A stretch of 64,000 bases of DNA from Callorhinus ursinus (lineage: Eukaryota; Chordata; Mammalia; Carnivora; Otariidae), in contig NW_020312968.1 of the NCBI RefSeq assembly GCF_003265705.1, forward strand, positions 4,587,184 through 4,651,183, given 5' to 3'. Below, one piece after another: positions 49,201 to 57,079 of this stretch. Positions within the stretch are counted from its first letter, which is position 1, and each line of letters opens with the position of its first letter. A program made the position numbers and the translations under genes. The notes below the pieces were generated by a model that saw only the letters and a list, made by a program, of their open reading frames with translations, ran no database searches and was not told the DNA's origin.

Positions 49201-52200
49201 TTTAAGATCCTGTGTTCATTTAAATCTATTGGTATTCTTTTTTTTTTTTTTTTGAGCGGGGAGGGGCAGAATGAGAGAGACAGAATCTCAAGCAGGCTCC
49301 AAGCCCAGTGCAGAATCCGACGCGGAGCTCGATTTCACTACCCTGAGATCGTGACCTGAGCCAAAATCCAGAGTCGGATGCTTAACTGACTGACACACCC
49401 AGGCGCCCCTAAACTTACTAGTATTCTTAAGAGATGTCAGATGCCAGAGTAAGAATCCTCTGCTAATAGGCCCATTGGCATTTGAACCACTCTCCTTTCC
49501 CCTTTTCAGTTTACCTAGATGGAACAAAATCAGAAGAGGATCTCTTTTCACAAGTGTATGAAGATGTCATACAAGAACTAGCAAAGCAAAAGTGTAAGTG
49601 TTGTGGATGGTGAAGGAACAGCCAAGAAAAGAGTTCATTACATACCCAAGAATGGCTTATCTGAATGCTCAGGAGTGATTGTATCCATTCGTTCCTTGCT
49701 CTGAAGATAATTCAAAGTCAGAGACTCCGAATGGGTTTGAGGCCCTGATTATTTTGTGTATGAGGTTTTTTGTTGTTCTTGTTGTTTTTAAGGCTGAAAA
49801 TATCCACCCATTGTTACAGCCCTTCATGATGTTTTATGTTACAGAGTTTAAATTTTTTCGTAGATGGCTATTATTTCAGTGGGACTGACATTATCCTTTG
49901 GGCAGAGTGAAGTTAAAGGGCTGATGATCTTGTTTGTTTTTTGTTTGTTTGTTTGTTTTAAAGATTTATCAGAGAGAGAGAGAGAGCCAGCACAAGCAGG
50001 GGGAGTGGCAGGCAGAGGGAGAGGCAGGCTCCCCGCTGAGTAAGGAGCCCGATGCAGGACTTGATCCCAAGACCCCAGGATCGTGACCTGAGCCAAAGGC
50101 AAATGCTCAACTGACTGAGCCACCCAGGCGCCCCCTGATGATCTCATTTTAATATGTCTAGAGCGCTCCTTCCCCTTTAGTCCTCTTAAAGATTTCCCAT
50201 GAATTTTTTTTCCCAGATACCTCAAAAATAAACACAATGTTAAAAAATATTTATTGAGTATTTCTTTAAGGTTCTCATCTTAGATGCCACATTTTGCAAG
50301 AACCAGAAACCCTCCTCGATCTGGTTAAGCAGGAAGAAAGTACAGGGGTAGCTGTGGCTTCAGGATCAGCTGGATTAAGGAGCTCAAATGTAGCCTTCAA
50401 GGCTCTGCTATAATTCCACGTTGCTGTTTGGGTTTCTTTTGGAGTCAGACTCACTCCACCAACAGATAGGATGGCTGTTGGCAGCACCATCCTCCCAGGT
50501 ACAACATCCCCAGTAGAAAAAGACAGTTTATCCTTCTCTAGATTTCCCATTGGTTGATAAATGTCGAAGCTGGGTGTTGAGTTCCAAGGAGCTCATATAT
50601 GATTCTCACCACTTTAGCATATGTTTAAAATTCCTTTTTTTAAAAAAGTTTTGTAAAAAGCAGTTTTGCATTTTGGCCCAGCTGAAAAGTCCCAGGGAAG
50701 ATTTGGATTGGTCCTGCTTGGGTCACATGGCTTGTACTAACCTAATCGCTTTGACTCTGGACATGGCGCACTCTGATTGGCTAGGACTGGATCATGGACT
50801 CGTCTTGTCGTAGAATGCCTCTCCTAAGGCCTCCTGTTTAGCGGGAGAAATATCCCCCCAAAAGGAGAGCAAAGCAGGAGGTAGAAACCAGAAGGAGGAT
50901 GAAAAAGCTTGCTGGGAGAACAGAACTATAGATCCAGGTGCTGTTGTATTTGAACTATTGGAACTAAAAGGGTCTTCACGGTTAACACATGCAAAATGCA
51001 ATTATTCACACGTTGAAGAGAAGGCAGTGTGAGTCACTCCTGCAGGGGAGAATATTACCTGCTTTTGAGAAGCAGCTACCCTAGGCCAGATGTCATCATC
51101 TCTTAATAAGAATTAGATTTCCTTTGTTCTCAGTAAGTTCCTGTCTTATGGGGGATCTGAGCCCAGCCAGCCCACTGAGCCTACACACTCCTAATTTCGG
51201 CATCAGCCCTTCATGTAGACATGATTCCATTTGAAGAAATCTCATGACCATTTTAAAGTTTCTTATAAGTGAAACCTAGAGTCCTTGGCATATATGATGT
51301 GAAGGGCTATAAAGAGTGTAGAGTGAAGGGAGGAGTTCAGCACCTGAGCCAGAGCCACTTGTTTGAGAGTGATTGGCCCCCTTTCTGGCCCTAATGAGAT
51401 ACTTCAGGGTGTTTTAGCTGCTGGACACCTATACCTTTCCATCCCCTTGGTAATGGCCAGTGCTTAAGTCCATTTTTTTAGTGACTAAGTGTACTCTGGA
51501 GTTTGGCCTTGTGATCCATCTCCTGATAAAGATGAAAGGAGCCTTCACCAAGTAGTCAAACAGCAAGCTCGTTCCATATCAAATATCAGCCTTTGCTGTC
51601 TGTTCCGAGGCCCAAGAACAGCAGGTATGTTTTGATGGACACGGAAAGCCCACGAAAGAGTACATGTCCACATGTGTGGCAACGCTCTTTCCTTGCTTAC
51701 GTCCTAGGGGCTGGAAAGGAGTATCCACCTATGCCTTTTAAGGCTATCTTGCTTGTGTTCTAGATACCAGATAAAGTTAAGTAGAAAAAAAAATAATAAC
51801 AAATGTTAGAAGGGACATAAAATCCAAAGCAGATCAGCTTTTCTTACCTCTTAAGATCTATATCAGTTTTTTTTTCCCCCAGTTGCATAAATAAGTTAGG
51901 GTGTTATTTATAGTAACCTACCACCTTTCCCAGTTCTTGCAACCATGGTGCCCTGGCAGGGCTGCCTGGAGGGCTCCTTTGCATGGCCTGGTTTAACCCA
52001 CAGTCGGAGGCTGAGCTAGCAAGGAGGCCTTTCCTAGGTTTCAGTGGACTACTCTGCAGGCTCCTCATAACCTCTCATACTCCTGCTGAACTAACCTTCC
52101 ATTCTAAGCCCATAAAATCATAATTGTGATAAAATAATAATAATAAGAGGGACACAGAGATCGAATTTAATGATTAATGAAACAAATGACCCAAGAGAGT

Positions 52201-55200
52201 AAAAACATAAAGTTATATGTTTAATTTAATCCTTATTTAAATTCAGTGTTTGAGGCAAAATTTAATCATTACCTATCCTCACAATGACAAGGCCGTCTAG
52301 CCCCCGGAACTTTCAGACTCCTTTGGAGAATGTTTATTTTCACGGTGGTAGTTTCCTCCGTGGCACGCTGGTTACGCTTTCAAGGGAGCCTGACTCTGTC
52401 ACATATACTAGATAGGAACTGGCAAGGCTTGACAGGAGATTGGTTCCCACATGTGGAAAGGAAAAGGGGGAAAAAATGTCTATTTCCATCTCAGTAAAAA
52501 AGCATATTCATTATAAAAAAAAGAAAATAATCACTTGAATTCCCACCAATCAGCAATGTTAACATCTTAATGAGCACACATCGAACATTTTTGCCGTTCA
52601 CGTCAGCCTCTTACGTGGTTACATCGTTAATCGCAATGCTCATTTCTTTTTTTTAATATTTTTACATTAGTTTTGAATATTTAAAGGAGCTTTATAGAAT
52701 TTATTATATAATGAAACTGAGTAAAACTAAATAGCTCTTCCAGTTAAAGGAGTCAAGGCTGAGTTCTAGTTTGCTCCTTTCAAGTGAGTTATAAGACTTG
52801 GCATTGATATCTCAGTGCAGAAGAAAGATGTCACATGTCTCGTTTCAAATCAAAGGAATAAGAAATTGCAAAATAAAATTTAATAAAAGGTGTGTATTTT
52901 TCTTTTGGCATGTTTCTTTTTTTTTTTTTAAGATTTTATTTATTTGACAGAGAGAGAGACAGCAAGAGAGAGAAGGGGGAGTTGGAGAGGGAGAAGCAGG
53001 CCTCCCGCTGAGCAGGGAGCCCAAGGCAGGACTCAATCCCAGGACCCTGGGATCATGACCTGAGCTGAAGGCAGACGCTTAACGACTGAGCTACCCAGGC
53101 GCCCCTCTTTTGGCATTTTCTACATCGAATTTAAAATATGTCCAATTAAAAGTAATAGTATAATTATCTAATATAATAGCCCAAATTATCATAAGATTAA
53201 TGACCCAATTCGCACTTGCTGAGTATTTAGTACCTTTACAAGTGTTTCACATTGGCAAATAACATGCTATAAAAATATCTACACATATCACTTTTCTTTT
53301 TTTTTTTTTTAAAGATTTTATTTATTTATTTGAGAGAGAGAATGAGATAGAGCATGAGAGGGGAGAGGGTCAGAGGGAGAAGCAGACTCCCCGCTGAGCA
53401 GGGAGCCCGATGCGGGACTCGATCCCGGGACTCCAGGATCATGACCTGAGCCGAAGGCAGTCGCTTAACCAACTGAGCCACCCAGGTGCCCTCACTTGTT
53501 TTCTTCTTCTGGAATTATATTAAAATTTTCTAGAAGTAGCACTTGCTTGGTCAAAGTATAATCATATTTATATGTATATATTTCAGAAATTAATACTACA
53601 CTAAAAATTGTGTTTCTCCAACACAAACTCTGTAATATGAATACAATGGGTTTATCACTGAGTTTCAAACCAAATCACCAAGTATTCAGCTAGGCTTCCT
53701 TGGTTTAAGAAAAAAAGAGTAAAAGTACCCATGCACTTTCCCTAAAATCAAAGGAAATGCTCCAAAACAATAATTCTACTACAAGCAGCCACCCTTTGTG
53801 ATATTCTTCTAATTTTCAAACTATTTCATTCCTTGAAGCCAATGATTATTATACCAATTGCAAATATTAGATATCTGATATCTTAATTTAGGCTTAAATT
53901 TAGTCTAAGGATTAAAAGAAGGAGAGTTGGCCTCTATTTAGTTCTTGATGGAAAACCAGCATTTCTGGCTCCAGAATCCCTGTAATCTTAATAGTAGATT
54001 AAGATTTACTGTTGATAGTTGAAATTAGAGCTACCATTCGATCCAGCAATTGCACTACTGGGTATTTACCCCAAAGATACAAATGTAGGGACCCGAAGGG
54101 GTACGTGTACCCCAATGTTTATAGCAGCAATGTCCACAATAGCCAAACTGTGGAAAGAGCCAAGATGCCCATTGACAGATGAATGGATAAAGAAGATGTG
54201 GTATATATACACAATGGAATATTATGCAGCCATCAAAAGGAATGAGATCTTGCCATTTGCAACGACGTGGATGGAACTGGAGGGTGTTATGCTGAGTGAA
54301 ATAAGTCAATCAGAGAAAGACATGTATCACATGACCTCACTGATATGAGGAATTCTTAATCTCAGGAAACAAACTGAGTGTTACTGGAGTGGTTGGGGGT
54401 GGGAGGGATGGGGTGGCTGGGTGATAGACATTGGGGAGGGTATGTGCTACGGTGAGCGCTGTGAATTGCGCAAGACTGTTGAATCACAGATCTGTACTTC
54501 TGAAACAAATAACGCAACATATTTTAAGAAAAAAGAAAAAGAAGAAGATAACAGGAGAGGAAGAGAAGGGGAGTACGTCAGAGGGGGAGACGAACCATGA
54601 GAGATGATGGACTCTGAAAAACAAACTGAGGGTTCTAGAGGGGAGGGGTAGGGGGATGGGTTAGCCTGGTGATGGGTATTGAGGAGGGCACATTCTGCAT
54701 GGAGCACTGGGTGTTATGAACAAACAATGAATCATGGAACACTGCACCAAAAACTAATGATGTAATATATGGTGATTAACATAACAATAAAAAAATTTAA
54801 AAAAAAAAGATTTACTGTTGATAGTTGAAATTAGAGCTACCATTCGATCCAGCAATTGCACTACTGGGTATTTACCCCAAAGATACAAATGTCGGGACCC
54901 GAAGGGGTACGTGCACCCCAATGTTTATATCAGCAATGTCCACAATAGCCAAACTGTGGAAAGAGCCAAGATGTGCATCGACAGATGAATGGATAAAGAA
55001 GATGTGGTATACATACACAATGGAATATTATGCAGCCATCAAAAGGAATGAGATCTTGCCCTTTGCAACGACGTGGATGGAACTGGAGGGTGTTATGCTN
55101 NNNNNNNNNNNNNNNNNNNNNNNNNNNNNNNNNNNNNNNNNNNNNNNNNNNNNNNNNNNNNNNNNNNNNNNNNNNNNNNNNNNNNNNNNNNNNNNNNNNT

Positions 55201-55688
55201 GGCTGGGTGATAGACATTGGGGAGGGTATGTGCTACGGTGAGCGCTGTGAATTGTGTAAGACTGTTGAATCACAGACCTGTACTTCTGAAACAAATAACG
55301 CAACATATTTTAAGGAAAAAGAAAAAGAAGAAGATAGCAGGAGAGGAAGAATGAAGGGGAGTACGTCAGAGGGGGAGACGAACCAGGAGAGATGATGGAC
55401 TCTGAAAAACAAACTGAGGGTTCTAGAGGGGAGGAGGGTAGGGGGATGGGTTAGCCTGGTGATGGGTATTAAAGAGGGCACATTCTGCATGGAGCACTGG
55501 GTGTTATGAACAAACAATCATGGAACACTACACCAAAACAAATGATGTAATATATGGTGATTAACATAACAATAAAAATTTAAAGAAAAGATTTACTGTT
55601 GATAGTGTGAAGATTTAACACAATGAGAATTGGAATTCTCTATTAATTTCTTTCTATTTGTTTCCAAGGTTTGCAAGTAACAACATAA
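28263..55688 (+). CDS. NMRK1: Nicotinamide riboside kinase 1, complete coding span (8 coding exons)
   Basis: The enzyme phosphorylates nicotinamide riboside (and nicotinic acid riboside) with ATP to give NMN, feeding cytosolic NAD+ salvage. Joining 28263-28291, 33538-33628, 33919-33967, 46095-46242, 46318-46389, 47224-47330, 49510-49593 and 55669-55688 gives 600 nt, i.e. 199 codons plus TAA, the same length as human NRK1. Seen in the translation: a P-loop GVTNGGKTT at residues 10-18 (Lys16, Thr17), the SQDDFF segment with the family's catalytic Asp36, LIIEGF with Glu98, the lid-like KRRRSTR at 126-132, and a C-terminal EELAKQKCLQV-like helix end. All introns are GT-AG with matching phases. 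An in-frame TGA at 28245-28247 supports the chosen ATG. Relative to the human protein as I recall it, residue 14 is Gly rather than Ser; the P-loop pattern is kept. The family assignment is near certain. Confidence 0.97.
29107..29302 (+). mobile_element. CAN SINE
   Basis: Head GGGCGCCTGGGTGGCTCAGT; flanked by a perfect 16-bp duplication GAAATGTTTAATTATT at 29091-29106 and 29303-29318. Confidence 0.95.
30187..30325 (+). mobile_element. MIR SINE
   Basis: TTTGGAGTTAGACTTTG, TTGCTAGTTGTTACCTTGGGCAAG, CCTTAGTTTCCTCAACTGTAAAATGGTAATATTAATA in MIR order. Confidence 0.75.
31071..31284 (-). mobile_element. CAN SINE
   Basis: Reverse-oriented copy ending GAGTCACCCAGGCGC, with a GA-rich body containing a perfect (GA)n run. 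Its tail side reads as A-run then GATTTATTTGAG. Confidence 0.85.
31354..31556 (+). mobile_element. CAN SINE
   Basis: Head GGGCGCCTGGGTGGCTCAGT and a 16-A tail; followed after six bases by the next copy. Confidence 0.93.
31563..31772 (+). mobile_element. CAN SINE
   Basis: Head GGGGCGCCTGGGTGAATCAG. It has apparently integrated at the tail of the preceding copy, giving a head-to-tail pair. Confidence 0.93.
32008..32210 (-). mobile_element. CAN SINE
   Basis: TTTTTAAGATTTTATTTATTTATTTGACAG to CACCCAGGCGCCCC; flanked by AGAGTAATGGTTTTA on both sides. Confidence 0.95.
33263..33465 (+). mobile_element. CAN SINE
   Basis: Head GGGACGCCTGGATGGCTCAG; flanked by AAAATGTTTTA. It ends only 72 bp before the acceptor of the P-loop exon. 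Confidence 0.93.
33538..33628 (+). CDS. NMRK1: NMRK1 coding exon 2 of 8: P-loop and catalytic Asp
   Basis: The acceptor TTTTTCTGTTCAG precedes 33538. The exon completes Gly10 and encodes residues 11-40, including VTNGGKTT (Walker A, phosphate binding) and SQDDFFK with Asp36. It ends in phase 0 at AAG|GTATCT. This exon carries most of the ATP-binding site, so a transcript lacking it could not encode an active kinase. Confidence 0.97.
33919..33967 (+). CDS. NMRK1: NMRK1 coding exon 3 of 8
   Basis: A 49 nt exon between acceptor TTTTTACCAG and donor GACG|GTAAGT. It encodes residues 41-56 ([16 protein letters not shown]), the substrate-binding segment after the catalytic Asp, plus the first base of Val57. 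It follows a short 290 bp intron and precedes the 12.1 kb intron that hosts the full-length L1. Confidence 0.96.
35150..36240 (+). mobile_element. Old L1M fragments
   Basis: Sense pieces of ancient L1: AACCCTTCTGGAAGAGAGATT and AACTTCCAGGAATCTATC (ORF2 end), then TCAGACAAAGTAAACACAAAG and GGAAATTAATCAG-type ORF2 sequence at 35690-36200. A (GGAA)n-rich run lies at 35519-35560. Confidence 0.5.
36286..36486 (-). mobile_element. CAN SINE
   Basis: T-run, AAAGATTTTATTTATTTATTTGAG, ending CACCCAGGCGCCT; flanked by GATCATCCAGCT / GATCACCCAGCT. Confidence 0.93.
36900..38580 (+). mobile_element. Old L1M/HAL1-type fragments
   Basis: Sense remnants including ATTGGAGTCTCAGAAGGAGAGG (ORF1-type) and GATCCTACAGGCGTTAAAAAG with TTTCCTAGAAAAATGCAAC (ORF2-type), broken by a CAN SINE at 38046-38248. 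Confidence 0.5.
38046..38248 (+). mobile_element. CAN SINE
   Basis: Head GGGGCGCCTGGGTGGCTCAG, inserted in an old L1 fragment; A-rich tail with AATAAATAAATAAAA. Confidence 0.93.
38610..38715 (+). mobile_element. MER5A-type hAT fragment
   Basis: GAAATTGTAATGCTGGTAAATTCCCAGGTGATAGTAAATGCTGCTGG and TACACTTTGAGAATCAGTG match the 3' half of MER5A. Confidence 0.6.
38740..39185 (-). mobile_element. Older antisense L1 remnant hosting the full-length L1
   Basis: Reverse L1 ORF2-end pattern (TGTAAGAGCCCTTTATATATTAGAGATACTAGC, TTTTCCCCAATGTGAC). It contains a CAN SINE and resumes after the younger L1 at 45365. Confidence 0.45.
38870..39077 (+). mobile_element. CAN SINE
   Basis: Head GGGGCATCTGGGTGGCTTAG, CT body, 13-A tail; flanked by AGCTCTTG. 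Confidence 0.9.
39694..43333 (-). pseudogene. L1 ORF2 (endonuclease/reverse transcriptase), degraded
   Basis: Fragments in order on the minus strand: endonuclease ([21 protein letters not shown] at 43040-43333; [10 protein letters not shown] and DHNALK at 42720-43000), the region before the RT (42174-42584), RT ([15 protein letters not shown] at about 41990; [16 protein letters not shown] at 41661-41880; [14 protein letters not shown] near 41450), and the C-terminal part (40096-40701, 39694-39984). Numerous frameshifts and stops are present and the FADD-type RT motif is not intact. Confidence 0.88.
42610..42690 (+). other. Chimeric sense-strand insert inside the antisense L1
   Basis: About 75-80 bp between two copies of TTCTTTAATTT. 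It joins a piece matching the reverse complement of 40712-40743 (AATGGAACAGAAAAGAGCCC) directly to a piece matching the reverse complement of about 41571-41620 (AAAGCATTTGAC ... GATCAAAACTCTT). Both sources lie in ORF2 of the same element. Confidence 0.8.
43542..44669 (-). pseudogene. L1 ORF1 (ORF1p), interrupted
   Basis: The C-terminal part at 43542-44213 reads a coiled-coil tail, then [28 protein letters not shown] and [17 protein letters not shown], the RRM and C-terminal domains of ORF1p. The N-terminus starts about 44669 ([17 protein letters not shown]). A CAN SINE at 44339-44534 and a stop near 44214-44223 break the frame. Confidence 0.85.
44339..44534 (-). mobile_element. CAN SINE inside L1 ORF1
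   Basis: Complete reverse SINE flanked by a perfect 17-bp duplication CCCAGCTAGTATCTTTA at 44322-44338 and 44535-44551. It is younger than the L1 it interrupts. Confidence 0.96.
44670..45346 (-). promoter_or_regulatory. L1 5' UTR / promoter
   Basis: Sequence between the ORF1 start and the element's 5' end, with CAAGATGGCGGAGGAGTAGG at the very start on the minus strand. In L1 families this region holds a sense promoter and often an antisense one; activity here is not shown by sequence. Confidence 0.55.
45429..45735 (-). mobile_element. 5'-truncated L1 3' UTR fragment
   Basis: Reverse L1 3' end nearly identical to 39204-39460 (TTCCATGATTCATTGTTTGTATATAACACCCAGTGCTCCA ... TTATTTGTTTCAGAGGTACAG), starting after an A-tail complement at about 45429. 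A separate insertion from the full-length L1. Confidence 0.85.
46095..46242 (+). CDS. NMRK1: NMRK1 coding exon 4 of 8: central kinase segment
   Basis: A 148 nt exon that completes Val57 and encodes [14 protein letters not shown] through [11 protein letters not shown] (about residues 57-105), including Glu98 in the Walker B-like strand. The acceptor TTTGTTTGAAG is purine-interrupted and looks weak. The exon ends AA|GTAAGC inside the Lys106 codon. Residues 77-91, between the helix and LIIEGF, are Ser/Thr-rich and look like the variable loop of the family. Confidence 0.96.
46318..46389 (+). CDS. NMRK1: NMRK1 coding exon 5 of 8
   Basis: A 72 nt exon encoding [18 protein letters not shown] and CKRRR, the strand and start of the arginine-rich lid. 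It lies only 75 bp after the previous exon, a very short intron, and ends AG|GTGAGT within Ser130. Its length is a multiple of three, so skipping would keep frame but would remove the lid start. Confidence 0.96.
46594..46790 (+). mobile_element. CAN SINE
   Basis: Head GGGCGCCTGGGTGTCTCAGT with AATAAATAAATAAAATC tail, in the 834 bp NMRK1 intron 6. Confidence 0.93.
47224..47330 (+). CDS. NMRK1: NMRK1 coding exon 6 of 8: lid and nucleoside-binding region
   Basis: The acceptor TGTGTTTTGGTAG precedes 47224. The exon encodes [29 protein letters not shown] and ITWEI (about residues 130-165). The R-x3-R lid (128/132) and the [14 protein letters not shown] motif are typical of NRK enzymes. The donor is ATTG|GTAAGT. 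Confidence 0.96.
47500..48180 (+). repeat. Ancient interspersed repeat, family not identified
   Basis: The segment CAGGGAAGGCTTCCTTGAGGAAG, AAGGCCAGGGACAGGAAGGAATG and CCATAGGCCAGTTAAGGACTTGGG-type order recalls a common old mammalian repeat. I could not name it. It yields open frames on both strands without coding signals. Confidence 0.35.
48207..48320 (+). mobile_element. Diverged, short CAN SINE
   Basis: Degenerate head GGGGTGCTTGGCCGGTTCAGTCGG with no CT body; ends TTAAAAAAAAATGCCCATCTA. An older subfamily copy. Confidence 0.75.
48381..48563 (+). mobile_element. CAN SINE
   Basis: Head GGGACATTTGGGTGGCTCAA; flanked by AAGAGTCTCCAGCTTTT / AAAGTCTCCAACTTTTT. Confidence 0.92.
48590..48720 (+). 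mobile_element. L2 LINE remnant
   Basis: GATAAAATGCAAACAGGCTCC, CAAACTGTTCATCC-type sequence like the L2 ORF2 end. Diverged. Confidence 0.35.
49240..49408 (-). mobile_element. CAN SINE
   Basis: T16 run to CACCCAGGCGCCCC; flanked by TAAATCTATTGGTATTCTT / TAAACTTACTAGTATTCTT. It ends about 100 bp before the exon at 49510. Confidence 0.92.
49510..49593 (+). CDS. NMRK1: NMRK1 coding exon 7 of 8
   Basis: A strong acceptor, TTTCCCCTTTTCAG, and an 84 nt exon encoding [15 protein letters not shown] and [13 protein letters not shown] (about residues 166-193), the last strand and C-terminal helix. It ends with the first base of Cys194 at T|GTAAGT. If the donor is not used, the frame reads a few codons and stops at 49609-49613. 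Confidence 0.96.
49932..50134 (-). mobile_element. CAN SINE
   Basis: TTTGTTTGTTTTAAAGATTTATCAGAGAG to CACCCAGGCGCCCC; flanked by CTGATGATCT. Confidence 0.92.
52912..53105 (-). mobile_element. CAN SINE
   Basis: TTTAAGATTTTATTTATTTGACAG to ACCCAGGCGCCCC; flanked by TCTTTTGGCAT. Confidence 0.94.
53300..53491 (-). mobile_element. CAN SINE
   Basis: AAAGATTTTATTTATTTATTTGAG to CACCCAGGTGCCC; flanked by TCACTTTTCTT / TCACTTGTTTTCTT. Confidence 0.93.
54020..54806 (+). mobile_element. L1 3' end, tandem copy 1
   Basis: Sense-strand L1: ORF2 C-terminus ([36 protein letters not shown]), stop, 3' UTR and A-tail with AATAAA at 54786-54791. Flanked by the 19-mer AAGATTTACTGTTGATAGT at 54001-54019 and 54807-54825. 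5'-truncated, about 790 bp. Confidence 0.93.
54826..55587 (+). mobile_element. L1 3' end, tandem copy 2 (contains gap)
   Basis: Begins at the same L1 position as copy 1 and runs to the A-tail with AATAAA at 55571-55576, then a third AAGATTTACTGTTGATAGT at 55588-55606. It differs from copy 1 by scattered substitutions and small indels. One hundred N replace part of it. Confidence 0.92.
55100..55199. other. Assembly gap (100 N)
   Basis: Exactly 100 N, the conventional filler for a gap of unknown size, inside the second L1 copy. By alignment to copy 1 the missing interval would be roughly 110-120 bp. Confidence 0.99.
55669..55688 (+). CDS. NMRK1: NMRK1 coding exon 8 of 8: terminal six codons and stop
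   Basis: Acceptor TTTGTTTCCAAG is followed by GT that completes Cys194, then Leu-Gln-Val-Thr-Thr and TAA. The tail matches the CLQVT ending of NRK1. The exon sits 6.1 kb after the previous one and only about 62 bp beyond the end of an L1 insertion, so its branch point must lie in the short unique stretch from 55607. Confidence 0.9.
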
Positions 55689-56255
55689 AGATGGACTGCA
55701 CTGAATCCTTCCTGGGATGAATTAGGAAACTCAAAGGAGTATATTTAAGAGCCTTAGCCAAGATACAATAAGTACTTTGGTATGATAACATCTGTTGGTT
55801 CGTTTGTTTGTGTTATCACACATGGTTTCCCCGACATGTGGAACGGTAAATCGTTATCCACACCACTGGACAGGAATTTACCTTAATGAGTTGTTCTTGC
55901 TCCAAGGAGTGCAGAGAGAGAGCATAGCTCACAATGAGTCAGTTCCTCTGGACCAGTGGTTGTCAAACTTCTCTGAGTGGGACCCAGAGTACCAAATAAG
56001 ATTTACATCACAATCCAGTATATATGTAACCTATTGTGCTTGTATGTGTCTGTGTGTGTGTGTGCAGGTATATATGTATGTGATGTGTGTATATATATGC
56101 CTACCAAGTATCACAAAGCACTTAACCTTAGATTCAATGTGTGCTGATATTTTTCTATTTTTATAATATTCATTACCATCTAATACCAATGCCCATTTCC
56201 TGCAAATAAAGGCTTTAGCGGTCACATTGAATAAATCAACAATTTACTAGAGTGT
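55689..56255 (+). other. NMRK1: NMRK1 3' UTR
   Basis: The sequence continues from the stop codon to two AATAAA signals. It contains a TG/TA-rich imperfect microsatellite (56044-56098). The cleavage site is inferred to lie 10-30 nt after the second signal, just before a CAN SINE that starts at about 56271. Confidence 0.7.
56205..56235 (+). terminator. NMRK1: NMRK1 polyadenylation signals
   Basis: Two canonical AATAAA hexamers occur at 56205-56210 and 56230-56235, followed by a T/GT-rich stretch at about 56253-56275. They are the first strong signals in unique sequence after the stop codon. Confidence 0.65.
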
Positions 56256-56270
56256 CTTTTTTTGTGTGTG

Positions 56271-56466
56271 GGTTTTTTTTTTTTTTAAGATTTTATTTAT
56301 TTATTTGACAGAGAGAGAGAGATAGTGAGAGCAGGAACACAAGCAGGGGGAGTGGGAGAGGGAGAAGCAGGCTTCCCGCCGAGCAGGGAGCCCGAGGCGG
56401 GACTTAATCCCAGGACCCTAGGATCATGACCTGAGCCAAAAACCGACTGAGCCACCCAGGCGCCCC
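56271..56466 (-). mobile_element. CAN SINE
   Basis: T14, AAGATTTTATTTATTTATTTGACAG to CACCCAGGCGCCCC; flanked by TTTGTGTGTG. Lies just beyond the NMRK1 poly(A) signals. Confidence 0.95.
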
Positions 56467-57079
56467 TTTGTGTGTGTTTTGTTACTGTTTCTTACTATGG
56501 GTAAAACCACTGGATCATTGTGTCATTTGTGTTGATACTTTGTTATAATAGGGAGTATTTTATGTGTTTTATTGTTTCTGTCAAACCAATGGCCTAAAGT
56601 CACAGAAATCAGTTATGGTTACTTAAATGATAAGTAGTACCTTTCATTGAAAGGAACAGACAGGAGATCTGAATTGTATAATTTTTTGAGGCCTCTTTCA
56701 ATGCTGGAATTTAAATTATCTGCTGTACTGATCAACCTCTTGTTTTTGTAACAAATAGATTGCTCCCAATCCTCTCAATCTGTACAAATATAAATATATT
56801 GTTACCTTAACTTTAACTGGTCTTTACAGACTCATTTGAGCAGCTGTCATTATTTCTGTAGCTCTAACTAGCTTGTACTCAGGGGGAATTAGGGAGGGGT
56901 TTTGGATCACACACACTTACACAACAAGCAAACAGCAACAAAAAAAACAAACCCTGAGCCCAAATGGCAGTTCTCCCATCTAACAGCTCTATGACTCTGA
57001 TCAAATTGTGGGAAGTCTTTATTTTGAACTATTGGAAGTCTCTATTTCATATCAACAGTACTTAGTGTGGGTGTAGCGT

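Larger units (their letters stand above)
49594..55668 (+). other. NMRK1: NMRK1 intron 8 (last intron)
   Basis: 6.1 kb between coding exons 7 and 8, with three reverse CAN SINEs and a tandem L1 insertion next to the acceptor. The block 50140-52900 is unique-looking: short open frames at 50275-50550 and 50792-51001 (minus) have no recognised product or splice context. Confidence 0.8.

Noticed and set aside
50275..51001. Minus-strand open frames of 91 and 69 codons in NMRK1 intron 8
   Set aside because: No recognised domain, splice sites or promoter; could be an old retroelement remnant but I could not support that.
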